Virus record (IMG/VR): IMGVR_UViG_3300045999_001346
Span: 1 to 21,513 of that record
Source of the DNA: a virus
DNA: 21,513 nucleotides
Direction: 5' to 3' (one strand)
A program made the translations under genes and the position numbers. This document shows positions 10,001 to 16,183 of this stretch, one piece after another (position 1 is the first letter of the stretch; each line of letters starts with the position of its first letter). The notes below the pieces were generated by a model. The model saw only the letters and a list, made by a program, of their open reading frames with translations, did not search any database and was not told the origin of the DNA.

Positions 10001-10057
10001 GATCTTGGGGCGAAGATGCGCAGAAACCGCCAAATTGATGACATTCGCGGCAAATAG
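7010..10057 (+). CDS. Very large internal virion / polyvalent protein
   Basis: 1015 residues, starting at the TAATG junction with the preceding gene. Residues about 73-97 are a proline-rich linker with runs of four to six prolines. Helical segments follow, including 'LLNDPQTHSYNVVGS' (near 336), which resembles the 'NLL.nP.TH..N..G' motif I recall from phage large polyvalent proteins. Farther on come 'VPFANTVTNLFVEGSS' (near 577), a weakly hydrophobic Ala/Gly segment (near 620) and 'ITGSGPSQTEDR..LEKLGWQAHSF' (near 640-665), also typical of that group. It occupies the place of T7 gp16, the largest ejection protein (1318 residues). A transglycosylase domain like that at the N-terminus of gp16 is not apparent. 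Formation of the DNA conduit or delivery into the host is inferred. It is the last gene before the fibre module. Confidence 0.5.
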   Translation: MAIPPLERRIEEMVQNADPMPQPAAMPEQETEQPADIQVAGVGKLGFEILEPLMRKGARAAKEPKLVDQPIKLTPPPPAPVSATPPPPPPAPKPAPAKQKVRAADITEINAVSAERERLLAAGEAQAKPPETPISSAWTDNDGLAATIRASGEAAAKQDPSMSVRSIYMRAINAGIPEQFLQRALAGESMETTVGGSQLAKQLAGAVFTHDESAKMLDDLFAKMAAGTLDDAGKLDLRLKLAQHKIIVDQLKGIQTDVARSMNVFKRVKDKGPGLASKDIRAALDELGANQSDKVLFQLAEDYLTSPSRAAKNRIIEAGFGAKMRDVWFHTYQANLLNDPQTHSYNVVGSAVFGSLMPIERTLSIPLGKARQLFANADPDRYQFDDILAGLSGTKNGVIDGWVLAAEALKRGGQSKVTEAGRPLNPLSAEYLSDTPIRMFGKEVYRTPDLRDTWLGKAINGIGFVQDAMSFRPIAAGDEFIGGWVARYQLHEEAWRYGNKEYDRLISEGMSEAAAKAEVTSKVDQLLIERPREMQENIDSVRRMVTLQERIERNGNLGETYYWTNKILNLPPVKIFVPFANTVTNLFVEGSSYIPVLNALSPRFYDMWAKGGRHRDVAITRMAMGGSAIYAASQLNLDNRITGSGPSQTEDRKALEKLGWQAHSFVFDRGELNEQSLERLRKITKVAVGPDKVYVSYARFDPVSMVFAIGSDMGDAAKFSRTRDAEDFERMALAGMTATGEYMGNLPFMQGIGELLQIARSRSTDGGERLAQIFDQLSGQFANFVYTGTPGLGITNSTAMAHIERLTDPAKSNIKSPVMDAPAGLRALYETRQRVMSRIPGVSENVPPMLDDLGREVTVRNRGLDYWLNYSPVIQAQEGKFSEADEIAVSLDYGWPKASEIWDGVRLSSGQINRFKRLYGQEITIDGLNLEQRIIYELKQADIDADAVGNPLTKGAKQKLIQGLFSEYREMAKLRMIGDEDGGPVDIGTGDLKVEFPDLGAKMRRNRQIDDIRGK

Positions 10058-10092
10058 TTTTGTACAATTTTGACAAGGAAGGAATATAAATC

Positions 10093-12078
10093 ATGGGCGT
10101 GCCAATTAACAATGTGACAAGGCGGGTGGTCTATGCCGCAAGCGGCACCGGCCCGTATAACTTTACGTTTGAGATCCTGGCTGCAACCGACATTGCGGTG
10201 TACCGGGACGATACGCTGTTGACTTTGACCACCAACTACACGGTCACGATCAACACCAACGGCACCGGCTTTGTAACGCTGACAGCGACACCCACGGGTG
10301 CGACGCAGATCGCTATCGTCGGCAACCGCACGATCCAGCGCACTACAGACTTTGTGACCGGTGGCGACTTCTTTGCCAACACGCTGAACGACGAGCTGGA
10401 TCAGCAGACCATCTTCAACCAGCAGAATGCTGAGGGTTTGCAGCGTGCCTTGCAGGCACCACAGACTGACCCGACTACGATCAATATGACCTTGCCGGGT
10501 AAGGCATCCCGCGCCAATAAGACGCTGTCATTTGATGCTGATGGCAATCCTACGCCGGGTGTCTCTGCAGCTGATGTGGCCAATGCGGTGACCTATGCGA
10601 CCAATGCGGCTAACAGTGCCACAGCGGCTGCGGCATCGGCAAGCGCTGCTGCGAGCTCTGCCTCAAGCGCGTCGAGCTCGGCCAGCACAGCTACTACTCA
10701 AGCCAGCAATGCCTCGACCTCTGCGTCGAATGCTTCCACCAGCGCGACCAACGCATCTAACTCGGCCAGCTCGGCATCGACTAGCGCCAGTAACGCATCG
10801 ACATCGGCAACGAACGCAGCCAACAGCGCGAGCTCTGCCAGCACGTCGGCGACCAACGCATCAAACTCAGCAACAGCTGCCAGCACGTCTGCCAGCAATG
10901 CCAGCACAAGTGCAACAAACGCATCGAACAGCGCCACTGCCGCGGCCACAAGTGAAACAAATGCAGCGGCTTCGGCTGCTTCAGCGGCTGCTGCCTTGGA
11001 CAGTTTTGATGACCGCTACCTTGGTGCCAAGTCTAGCAACCCGACGGTGGACAACGACGGCAACGCGCTGGTAACTGGTGCGCTGTACTACCGCACGACC
11101 ACGCCTGTGGGCATGAAGGTCTATGACGGCGCTCAGTGGATCGAGGCTTCCGCTGCCCAGCAGTCGTTAATGGTGACATATGAGTTTGTCGCCACCGCAG
11201 GCCAGACTACCTTCTCCGGTACAGATGCCAACGGCGCGACACTGAGCTATGTCGCCAACAGCATCAGCGTATCGTTGAACGGCGTGACGCTGCGTCCGGG
11301 TGATGACTACACCGCGACCAACGGCACCAGCGTTGTGCTGAATGTTGCTGCTGCGCTGAACGATGATCTGATGGTGATCGCCTTCGCCGTGTTCAACGTG
11401 GCGAACGCTGTCGCCAAGACCGGTGACACGATGACAGGATCGCTGCTGTTGCCTGATGGCTCGGCATCAACGCCTGCGTTGAGCAATTCTGATGACACCA
11501 ATACGGGTGTGTTCTTCCCTGCTGCGGATACGGTGGCTATTGCTACGGGTGGTACACAAAGACTAACGGTTAATAGCTCAGGTAATACTCAGACAGTCGG
11601 GACAATCTCAGTAGGTAACGCTACACCTTCAACGTCTGGTGCCGGTATTACTTTCCCTGCTACGCAATCCTCATCAACGGATGCTAATACGCTAGATGAC
11701 TATGAGGAGGGAACTTGGACAGGAACATTAAAAGGCGTCACTACCAACCCAACAACTCCAGTCACGGCTACTGGCAAATACACAAAAATTGGTCGCCAAG
11801 TAACAATAGCGATTTATTTTAATGGTGTTACTACAACTGGCGCGTCAGGACTTGCTTTTGTTGATGGATTGCCGTTTAGCGAAGATGGAACAAGAGCTAT
11901 TGCTACTGTAGGCACTTTTCTTTTTGATTTAAATACTGGCACAAGTGTGTTTGGAGATTTTTTAAACGCAGCAGTTTATTTACAAGCATCAAAAGACGAT
12001 GCAGCATGGGTTGATGTGCTTCATAACCCGGGTACGTTCCGTTACCTAAGAATTACTGGCACTTATTTTGTATCTTAA
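10093..12078 (+). CDS. Tail fibre with T7-type N-terminal attachment domain
   Basis: 661 residues, ribosome site AAGGAAGGA about 9 bases before ATG 10093. Residues 1 to about 130 match the T7 tail fibre N-terminal domain in pattern: a start 'VPINNVTRRVVYAASGTG.YNFTFEIL', 'VYRDDTLL', then 'GNRTIQRTTDF' and 'NTLNDELDQQTIFNQQ'. This domain binds the fibre to the tail. Residues about 170-300 are an Ala/Ser/Thr/Asn shaft with a seven-residue period. Next comes a common fibre segment 'DDRYLGAKSSNPTVDNDG' and 'YYRTTTP.GMKVYDG.QW'. The C-terminal part holds 'NTLDDYEEGTWTGTL' and 'YTKIGRQVTI', a tip module seen in many phage fibres. The function is host receptor recognition. The 3' end is much richer in A and T than the 5' two-thirds, a sign of exchanged tips. 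Confidence 0.85.
   Translation: MGVPINNVTRRVVYAASGTGPYNFTFEILAATDIAVYRDDTLLTLTTNYTVTINTNGTGFVTLTATPTGATQIAIVGNRTIQRTTDFVTGGDFFANTLNDELDQQTIFNQQNAEGLQRALQAPQTDPTTINMTLPGKASRANKTLSFDADGNPTPGVSAADVANAVTYATNAANSATAAAASASAAASSASSASSSASTATTQASNASTSASNASTSATNASNSASSASTSASNASTSATNAANSASSASTSATNASNSATAASTSASNASTSATNASNSATAAATSETNAAASAASAAAALDSFDDRYLGAKSSNPTVDNDGNALVTGALYYRTTTPVGMKVYDGAQWIEASAAQQSLMVTYEFVATAGQTTFSGTDANGATLSYVANSISVSLNGVTLRPGDDYTATNGTSVVLNVAAALNDDLMVIAFAVFNVANAVAKTGDTMTGSLLLPDGSASTPALSNSDDTNTGVFFPAADTVAIATGGTQRLTVNSSGNTQTVGTISVGNATPSTSGAGITFPATQSSSTDANTLDDYEEGTWTGTLKGVTTNPTTPVTATGKYTKIGRQVTIAIYFNGVTTTGASGLAFVDGLPFSEDGTRAIATVGTFLFDLNTGTSVFGDFLNAAVYLQASKDDAAWVDVLHNPGTFRYLRITGTYFVS
10684..10980 (+). 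repeat. 21-bp imperfect tandem repeats encoding fibre heptads
   Basis: About a dozen degenerate 21-base units encode seven-residue repeats such as SASNAST, SATNASN and SASSAST inside the fibre gene. Codons for the same residues vary from unit to unit (for example GCC, GCG, GCA and GCT for Ala). The DNA repeats are therefore imperfect while the peptide period is exact, so selection appears to act on the protein shaft. Repeats of this kind can change in number by slippage or recombination. Confidence 0.8.
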
Positions 12079-12081
12079 TTA

Positions 12082-12102
12082 TCTGCATTGGACTGATGCA
12101 GA
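12082..12102 (+). other. Intergenic hairpin between fibre and accessory gene
   Basis: TCTGCAT (12082-12088) and ATGCAGA (12096-12102) are perfect inverted arms around the loop TGGACTG; two G-T pairs could extend the stem. No T-tract follows, so it is not an ordinary terminator. It lies 3 bases after the fibre stop and just before the ribosome site of the next gene. Possible roles are transcript processing or stability, or a recombination joint at a module border. Confidence 0.5.
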
Positions 12103-12117
12103 CGGAAAGGAAAACTC

Positions 12118-12366
12118 ATGATTACCAAAGAAACAGTTGTGGATCAAATTACTGTGGTTGAGAACGGCACTGTTTTTTACCGTGAAGCAACCCGCATCAT
12201 TGAAGACGGCAAGGTTCTGACTCAGACCTATCACCGTTCAAGCCTGACACCGGGGCAAGACCTTGATGGTCAGCCAGCCAACGTAGCTGCTATCTGCAAT
12301 ACGGCTTGGACACCTGAAGTGGTTGCAGCGTATCAAGCACAGCAAGCCGCATTGGAGGCCAAATAA
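12118..12366 (+). CDS. Small tail-fibre-associated protein, function unknown
   Basis: 82 residues, ribosome site AAAGGA about 8 bases before ATG 12118. The N-terminal half is beta-like ('ITVVENGTVFYREATRIIEDGK'). The middle carries 'YHRSSLTPGQDL.GQPANV', and the C-terminus has 'NTAWTPEVVAAYQAQQAALEAK', likely an amphipathic helix. I recall very similar short proteins beside fibre genes in other phages and prophages, but not a demonstrated function. It sits between two receptor-binding-type genes and ends in a TAATG overlap with the second, so a structural or assembly role in the tail tip is plausible. It has no signal peptide, no membrane helix and no catalytic motif. Confidence 0.6.
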   Translation: MITKETVVDQITVVENGTVFYREATRIIEDGKVLTQTYHRSSLTPGQDLDGQPANVAAICNTAWTPEVVAAYQAQQAALEAK

Positions 12367-13454
12367 TGCCACGATCAAGAGAACTAGCAGAACTTGCCAC
12401 CAGCTATGACAGCGGTGGCTCACTTGGTTTCCGTAACCGCATCATTAATGGTGACATGCGGATAGATCAGCGCAATGCTGGGGCGAGTGTTACTCCTGCT
12501 GCATTTTCTTACACCCTTGATAGGTGGAGATATTACGCTAGTCAAGCATCGAAGGCGACTGTTCAACAGAATGCTGGCTCAGTAACTCCACCCGTTGGGT
12601 TTTCAAACTATTTAGGGGTGACATCTTCTTCCGCATATTCGGTATTAACAAACGACTATTTTGGTGTTCAGCAATTTATTGAGGGGTTTAATTTTTCTGA
12701 CATGGCGTGGGGAACGGCAAACGCTCAAACAGTAACGCTGTCATTTTGGGTTCGTAGTTCATTGACAGGAACATTTGGCGGTGCGTTGCTTAACAGCGCA
12801 GAAACTCGTTCATATCCGTTTAGCTACACAATAAGCAGCGCAAACACTTGGGAATACAAAACAGTCACTATTGCTGGCGACACAACCGGAACGTGGATTG
12901 GTGCGACAAACGGAATCGGCCTAAAGGTCAATTTCAGCGTTGGCAATGGTTCCTTTTATAGCGGCACAGCAGGAGCTTGGACTGGCTCAACTGCTTTCAC
13001 TGCCACCGGAACTGTCAACGTGGTAGCTACCAACGGCGCAACCTTCTACATCACTGGCGTACAACTAGAAGCTGGCTCAGTAGCAACACCGTTCGAGCGC
13101 AGAGATTATGGGCGTGAGTTGATGATGGCACAGCGGTACTACGCAAGAATGACATCTTTATCTGGCAACTATGTAGTGTTTGGGTCTGGAACTGCTGATT
13201 CGACATCAAACTATTTTTTATACGTAAAGTATCCAACAACAATGAGAGCCACGCCTACAGTTGCTCAATCTAATACTGGCGTATATACCAGCGCTTCAGT
13301 TTTCCCAACATCTAGTTTAGGAACGGCTTATTACGGATCGGATTCTGCAGGGGTAAACGTTGCTGTAACTGGAACTGCTACTGTAGGACGCGCTGGTGTT
13401 TTGTGTGGTAACAACAATGCATCTGCCTATATTGACTTTGCTGCGGAGCTTTAA
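12366..13454 (+). CDS. Second tail-tip / receptor-binding-type protein
   Basis: 362 residues, starting at the TAATG overlap with a GGAGG ribosome site at about 12355. The N-terminus carries 'GFRNRIINGDMRIDQRNAG' and 'YTLDRWRYY..Q.SKATVQQ' (residues about 20-70). I recognise this pattern from phage and prophage tail proteins, followed by a beta-sandwich likely to bind carbohydrate. Near residues 215-245 is 'ATFYITGVQLEAGSVATPFERRDYGRELMMAQRYYARM', a typical hinge leading to a separate C-terminal domain of about 110 residues rich in Ser, Thr, Gly and Ala. The protein lacks a T7-type attachment domain, so it may be a tail spike or attach via another tail protein. Like the end of the preceding fibre gene, it is AT-rich relative to the structural genes. 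Confidence 0.65.
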   Translation: MPRSRELAELATSYDSGGSLGFRNRIINGDMRIDQRNAGASVTPAAFSYTLDRWRYYASQASKATVQQNAGSVTPPVGFSNYLGVTSSSAYSVLTNDYFGVQQFIEGFNFSDMAWGTANAQTVTLSFWVRSSLTGTFGGALLNSAETRSYPFSYTISSANTWEYKTVTIAGDTTGTWIGATNGIGLKVNFSVGNGSFYSGTAGAWTGSTAFTATGTVNVVATNGATFYITGVQLEAGSVATPFERRDYGRELMMAQRYYARMTSLSGNYVVFGSGTADSTSNYFLYVKYPTTMRATPTVAQSNTGVYTSASVFPTSSLGTAYYGSDSAGVNVAVTGTATVGRAGVLCGNNNASAYIDFAAEL

Positions 13455-13457
13455 GAA

Positions 13458-13631
13458 ATGTACCAACTTCATCAAGATCATCCAATTTTTGGAAAAGCTC
13501 AAACATTACGTAGACTGTCTGATGGTGCTTGCATCCCAATGGACGAGGCTAATACCGACTACCAAGCCTATTTACGCTGGTGCGAAGAAGGCAACGAACC
13601 ATTGCCAGCAGATGAGGTGTCAGGTGAATGA
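13458..13631 (+). CDS. Small protein resembling tail fibre assembly factors (57 aa)
   Basis: An ATG at 13458, 3 bases after the previous stop and with GGAG about 9 bases upstream, opens a 57-residue frame ending at TGA 13629-13631. It reads [20 protein letters not shown], then '[20 protein letters not shown]', then '[10 protein letters not shown]'. The 'IP.D..N.DYQ.YL.W..EGN.P.PAD' pattern is widespread in short proteins, or in C-terminal segments of proteins, encoded next to phage fibres, some annotated as tail fibre assembly or XkdW-like. The frame, ribosome site and place just after the tail-tip gene all support a real gene. Its last 8 bases overlap the start of the next coding region. An assembly or chaperone role is inference from family resemblance. 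Confidence 0.7.
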   Translation: MYQLHQDHPIFGKAQTLRRLSDGACIPMDEANTDYQAYLRWCEEGNEPLPADEVSGE

Positions 13632-13902
13632 TTGGCTGACTAACCTCGGCGTGGGTGCTGGCGCTGCTGTGGCCGGTGCTTATGCCATGTACCGCAAGGT
13701 GCTAGCCGACAACCGCGAAGGCCGCATCAACAGCACGACTGACGCTGCTACCCAGCAGGTCATCCAGATGCTGCGGGATGAAGTCGAGCGCCTGTCGCAG
13801 CGGCTGGCTGCGGTCGAAGAGCAGAACCGTAAGTGCGAGGAAGCTAATGATGCCTTGCGCGAAGAGATCATTGCAATGAAGAAGCAGCTCCACCTGTTCT
13901 GA
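13624..13902 (+). CDS. Small membrane-anchored coiled-coil protein
   Basis: 92 residues read from a GTG at 13624, with GAGGTG just upstream. An open frame extends far upstream, but earlier starts would overlap the tail genes heavily and give residues unrelated to the rest. Residues 8-25 ([16 protein letters not shown]) form a short hydrophobic, small-residue helix. Residues about 40-92 form a charged coiled coil with regularly spaced Leu ('[22 protein letters not shown]'). I recall proteins with this 'N.WLTN.G.GAG..VA.AYAMYR' start in phage lysis regions, of unknown function. The layout, one helix at the membrane and a cytoplasmic or periplasmic coiled coil, suits a lysis accessory or spanin-like factor, but this is not shown. 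Confidence 0.6.
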   Translation: MNDWLTNLGVGAGAAVAGAYAMYRKVLADNREGRINSTTDAATQQVIQMLRDEVERLSQRLAAVEEQNRKCEEANDALREEIIAMKKQLHLF

Positions 13903-13903
13903 T

Positions 13904-14602
13904 GTGCTTGACCCGATCACAATTGCTGCGGCTTACAAGGCCTGTACAACAGCAATCGATCTTGCCAAGAAGGGTGTCGAACTTTACAAGCAGATCAAGA
14001 GTACCAGCGGGGATGTCAGCGACGTACTGAAAGACCTGCGAGAGCAGTACAACAGAATAGCCAGCCCGAGTAAGGAGCAGACGAAGCAGTACAACGAAGA
14101 GGTCAAGCGAGTGCAGGAGGTGGCGAAGGCCACGCCGGATGATGTACTGAATGACATCTGGTCAAACCTTGGCAACTTCATTGACCAGTACGAGGCGCTC
14201 GCAAAGATCTATGTACAGAGCGAGGCAGCAGCGAAGGAGGTTTACAAGGGTGATCTGTCGTTAGGTCGCAGGGCTCTGGAGCGTATCCGGCTAGAGTCTA
14301 AGCTGGATGAGATGCTGGCGCAGGTGCGAGAGCAAATGGTCTACAACACGCCATCAGAGCTGGGCTCTGTATGGTCAAGGTTCGAGAAGGCTTGGACTGA
14401 TATACAAAACGAGCAGGCCGATGCGTTAGCAGCAGAGACAAGAAAACTACAGGCGGCTAGATGGCAACGAAGGCAGGCGGTAAATCGGCTCAAAAGCCGT
14501 CTGGTATGGATTGGAGCAGTCGTGTTCGTAATACTGTGGGCAGTGGGTCTAATGTGGCTGGTAATCAGAAGCGCGACAATGAGGATGTACCTTGGTCACT
14601 GA
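13904..14602 (+). CDS. C-tail-anchored membrane protein, unknown function
   Basis: 232 residues read from a GTG at 13904, one base after the preceding stop. The N-terminus 'LDPITIAAAYKACTTAIDLAKKG' resembles proteins I recall from marine and freshwater podoviruses. The middle is helical and charged. Near the C-terminus, 'RQAVNRLKSRLVWIGAVVFV' leads into a single membrane helix (residues about 200-222), followed by a short basic tail. This topology implies a cytoplasmic domain anchored at its C-terminus. The last 142 bases overlap, in another frame, the first part of the next gene, so the membrane helix lies over that gene's hydrophilic N-terminus. The function is unknown; position suggests a link to lysis or virion release. 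Confidence 0.6.
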   Translation: MLDPITIAAAYKACTTAIDLAKKGVELYKQIKSTSGDVSDVLKDLREQYNRIASPSKEQTKQYNEEVKRVQEVAKATPDDVLNDIWSNLGNFIDQYEALAKIYVQSEAAAKEVYKGDLSLGRRALERIRLESKLDEMLAQVREQMVYNTPSELGSVWSRFEKAWTDIQNEQADALAAETRKLQAARWQRRQAVNRLKSRLVWIGAVVFVILWAVGLMWLVIRSATMRMYLGH

Positions 14603-14805
14603 TTGCTACGGTCATGGCTGTGGTGCTGATGTTCTTTATCGTCATGCCTATCCTGGCTTTCATGTATTACGACATGTACTTTGCGACCCAGGCTGCGGTG
14701 CATGAAGTAAAGAAGATGAAACAATTAAGGCGTGAAATACTGGAAGAGCGGAGGCAAGGCAATGCTTACAGAGAGCCAACTGAAGCAACTGATCCCAGGG
14801 AATAA
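14461..14805 (+). CDS. Single-pass membrane protein, unknown function
   Basis: 114 residues from ATG 14461 with a weak AGGCGG site close upstream. The first 43 residues are hydrophilic (Lys, Ser, Gly, Asn). Residues about 44-68 ('VPWSLIATVMAVVLMFFIVM' and onward) form a strong membrane helix. The remaining part, 'AVHEVKKMKQLRREILEERR', is a charged amphipathic helix. I recall similar proteins carrying 'W.LIA.V..VVL.FFI.MPIL.FMY.DM' downstream of tail-anchored proteins in other phages. That resemblance supports translation of this frame despite its 142-base overlap with the preceding gene. The 3' end overlaps the endolysin start by 44 bases. A lysis-related role is suggested by neighbours only. 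Confidence 0.6.
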   Translation: MATKAGGKSAQKPSGMDWSSRVRNTVGSGSNVAGNQKRDNEDVPWSLIATVMAVVLMFFIVMPILAFMYYDMYFATQAAVHEVKKMKQLRREILEERRQGNAYREPTEATDPRE

Positions 14806-15385
14806 GTATGTGTCCTATTGGCACAACGCACTGGAGCAGCTGCTGCCGGACTATGACATCAATACGCCCAAGCGCATTGCATCCTTCATTGCTCAGTGCG
14901 CACATGAGTCTGGCAACTTCACAGCGCTGAAAGAGAATCTCAACTACAAGTGGGAAACCCTGCGCAGGTTGTTCCCTAAATACTTTCCCACCGATGAGAT
15001 GGCCAAGGACTACGCGAGCAGGCCGAACAAGCAGGCGGCAATCGCTAATCGGATCTACGCTGGCCGCATGGGTAACGGCGATGAGCAGTCATCTGATCCC
15101 GCAAAATGGATCGGTCGCGGATTGATCCAGCTGACCGGTCGCTCAAACTACCAGGCATTTGCTGACTCGGTCGAGATGGACATCAATGATGTGCCTGAGT
15201 ATCTTGCCACCTTCGAGGGCGCTGCACAGTCTGCTTGCTGGTTTTGGGAGACCAATGGTCTAAACAAATTCGCCGACGCTGATGACATCCTCGGTATGAC
15301 GAAGCGGATCAACGGCGGCACGATAGGATTGCAAGACCGGATCAAGCATTACAAACACGCGCTGCATGTCCTGGGGGTGAAATGA
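14762..15385 (+). CDS. Endolysin, glycoside hydrolase family 19 (chitinase-like)
   Basis: 207 residues. I chose ATG 14762, which has GGAGG at 14750-14754 with 7-base spacing, over an earlier in-frame ATG at 14732 that lacks a good site. The GH19 pattern is clear: 'IASFIAQCAHESGNFTALKE' with the probable catalytic Glu49 after His48 and the second acid Glu58, then 'NRIYAGRMGNG', then 'WIGRGLIQLTGRSNYQAF' (residues 117-133), and 'CWFWETNGLN'. Phage GH19 enzymes cleave the glycan backbone of peptidoglycan. There is no signal peptide or membrane anchor, so release into the periplasm should depend on a holin. The stop overlaps the following lipoprotein start (ATGA). Confidence in function is high; the bond cleaved is known only from the family. 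Confidence 0.9.
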   Translation: MLTESQLKQLIPGNKYVSYWHNALEQLLPDYDINTPKRIASFIAQCAHESGNFTALKENLNYKWETLRRLFPKYFPTDEMAKDYASRPNKQAAIANRIYAGRMGNGDEQSSDPAKWIGRGLIQLTGRSNYQAFADSVEMDINDVPEYLATFEGAAQSACWFWETNGLNKFADADDILGMTKRINGGTIGLQDRIKHYKHALHVLGVK

Positions 15386-15561
15386 GATACCTGCTGATCT
15401 TGCTGCTGCTGGCTGGGTGTGAGGATCGCTTTCGTTATCCATGTCAGGACAACAAGAACTGGAACAAGCCTGAGTGCCAGCGACCGACCTGCGCGGTGAC
15501 CGGCACTTGCCCCGACCAGCTGGTGCCAGCTGCTGACTTTAAGCCGGAGGAACAAAAATGA
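15382..15561 (+). CDS. Small Cys-rich lipoprotein (59 aa)
   Basis: ATG 15382 overlaps the endolysin stop as ATGA and opens a 59-residue frame ending at TGA 15559-15561. It begins MRYLLILLLLAGCED, a textbook signal peptide with lipobox LAGC, so Cys13 should be lipidated. The mature part contains four more cysteines (residues 21, 32, 37, 43) in a short Pro/Asn/Lys-rich chain, enough for two disulfides. The Asp immediately after position +1 is Glu-Asp, so outer-membrane sorting or inner-membrane retention cannot be settled by eye. It lies between endolysin and a holin-like gene with ATGA junctions on both sides, strongly suggesting translation. It could be an outer-membrane lysis factor or a superinfection factor; neither is shown. 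Confidence 0.7.
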   Translation: MRYLLILLLLAGCEDRFRYPCQDNKNWNKPECQRPTCAVTGTCPDQLVPAADFKPEEQK

Positions 15562-15989
15562 AATGGACTCCAGATCAAATTGATTCGATCATCAAACTAG
15601 TCATCGGCACGACCTTCTGTGCTGTGCTGCTGATGATGTCGAGCCTGGCGATGTACTCGGTCGTGTTCGTCACCCAGCCGATGAACTCTATCGCACCAGC
15701 TGACAAGCAATTCTTTATGTTGCTGTCGGACATGTCGAAGTACATCCTCGGTGCGTTGGCAACCCTGCTGGCCATCAAAGGCAAGGACGGCGTGGCCAAG
15801 CTGATCGACCCACCGCCTGGTGTTAGCAAGGCCAGCGATTGGACTGACCCGCAACCACCAGCACCCAAGGCTCCGGCACCAGTGCATCAGCGCGTCGAGC
15901 CTATGCTAGAGACTAGCCCACCACCACCTGTGGCGGCAGGCTTCAACGGTAAAGCAGCACCACCCGCAGCGCCGCAACCTGAACTATAG
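15558..15989 (+). CDS. Holin-like two-helix membrane protein
   Basis: 143 residues from ATG 15558, overlapping the lipoprotein stop (ATGA) with an excellent GGAGGAA site. Two hydrophobic segments are visible: residues about 12-38 ('LVIGTTFCAVLLMMSSLAMY' and onward) and about 60-75 ('YILGALATLLAIKG'). A proline-rich cytoplasmic-type tail of about 60 residues follows, with several PPP and AP repeats. Small two-helix proteins next to an endolysin are commonly holins, and I recall similar 'TTFC..V......Y..VFVTQP' proteins in other phages near lysis genes. The long Pro-rich tail is unusual for a classical class II holin. The call rests on topology and neighbourhood. Confidence 0.55.
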   Translation: MKWTPDQIDSIIKLVIGTTFCAVLLMMSSLAMYSVVFVTQPMNSIAPADKQFFMLLSDMSKYILGALATLLAIKGKDGVAKLIDPPPGVSKASDWTDPQPPAPKAPAPVHQRVEPMLETSPPPPVAAGFNGKAAPPAAPQPEL

Positions 15990-15997
15990 GGGGAACC

Positions 15998-16183
15998 ATG
16001 AACGCTTTTGTACTGATTCGCATGGCCGCAACCGTAGCAGCCAGCCTGCTGTTAGCATTCAACGTCCACGCTGGTGGCGAAATGAAGAAAGTTTGCCGGG
16101 AAGATCCGAAGACCAAGAAGGAAGTTTGCAAGACAATCAAGGTGCATAAGAAACTGGAAGGCACCAAGGTTCCACCGAAATGA
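15998..16183 (+). CDS. Small secreted basic protein, unknown
   Basis: 61 residues, ribosome site AGGGGG about 6 bases before ATG 15998. The N-terminus (residues 1-25) is a good signal peptide, 'VAASLLLAFNVHA' followed by GG, with cleavage likely after the A of VHA. The mature peptide of about 36 residues is Lys-rich and has two cysteines ('KKVCREDPKTKKEVCKTIKV') that could form a disulfide in the periplasm. Its stop overlaps the Rz-like start (ATGA at 16180). No family is recognised. It could be a periplasmic lysis accessory; I see no enzyme motif. Confidence 0.6.
   Translation: MNAFVLIRMAATVAASLLLAFNVHAGGEMKKVCREDPKTKKEVCKTIKVHKKLEGTKVPPK

Noticed and set aside
10058-10092. Possible promoter before the fibre gene (TTGACA near 10069, TATAAA near 10084)
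   Set aside because: The boxes are only 9 bases apart and the -10-like box almost touches the start codon, so the pair is not a plausible promoter.
10698-10949. Antisense Ala/Leu/Val-rich frame over the fibre repeats
   Set aside because: Mirror image of the same repeat on the other strand; hydrophobicity is a by-product of repeated codons.
10595-11074. A 159-codon frame rich in Arg, Pro and Leu overlapping the fibre shaft
   Set aside because: It is the +1 shadow of the Ala/Ser/Thr heptad repeats; the low-complexity composition follows from the repeat, and there is no ribosome site.
10093-13454. Diversity-generating retroelement acting on the tail genes
   Set aside because: No reverse transcriptase and no template-repeat/variable-repeat pair is visible in the window, although related tail proteins can be DGR targets.
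13396-13623. Upstream extension of the coiled-coil membrane protein to an ATG at 13396
   Set aside because: It would cover the end of the tail-tip gene and the whole 57-codon assembly-like gene; GTG 13624 with GAGGTG upstream gives a coherent protein.
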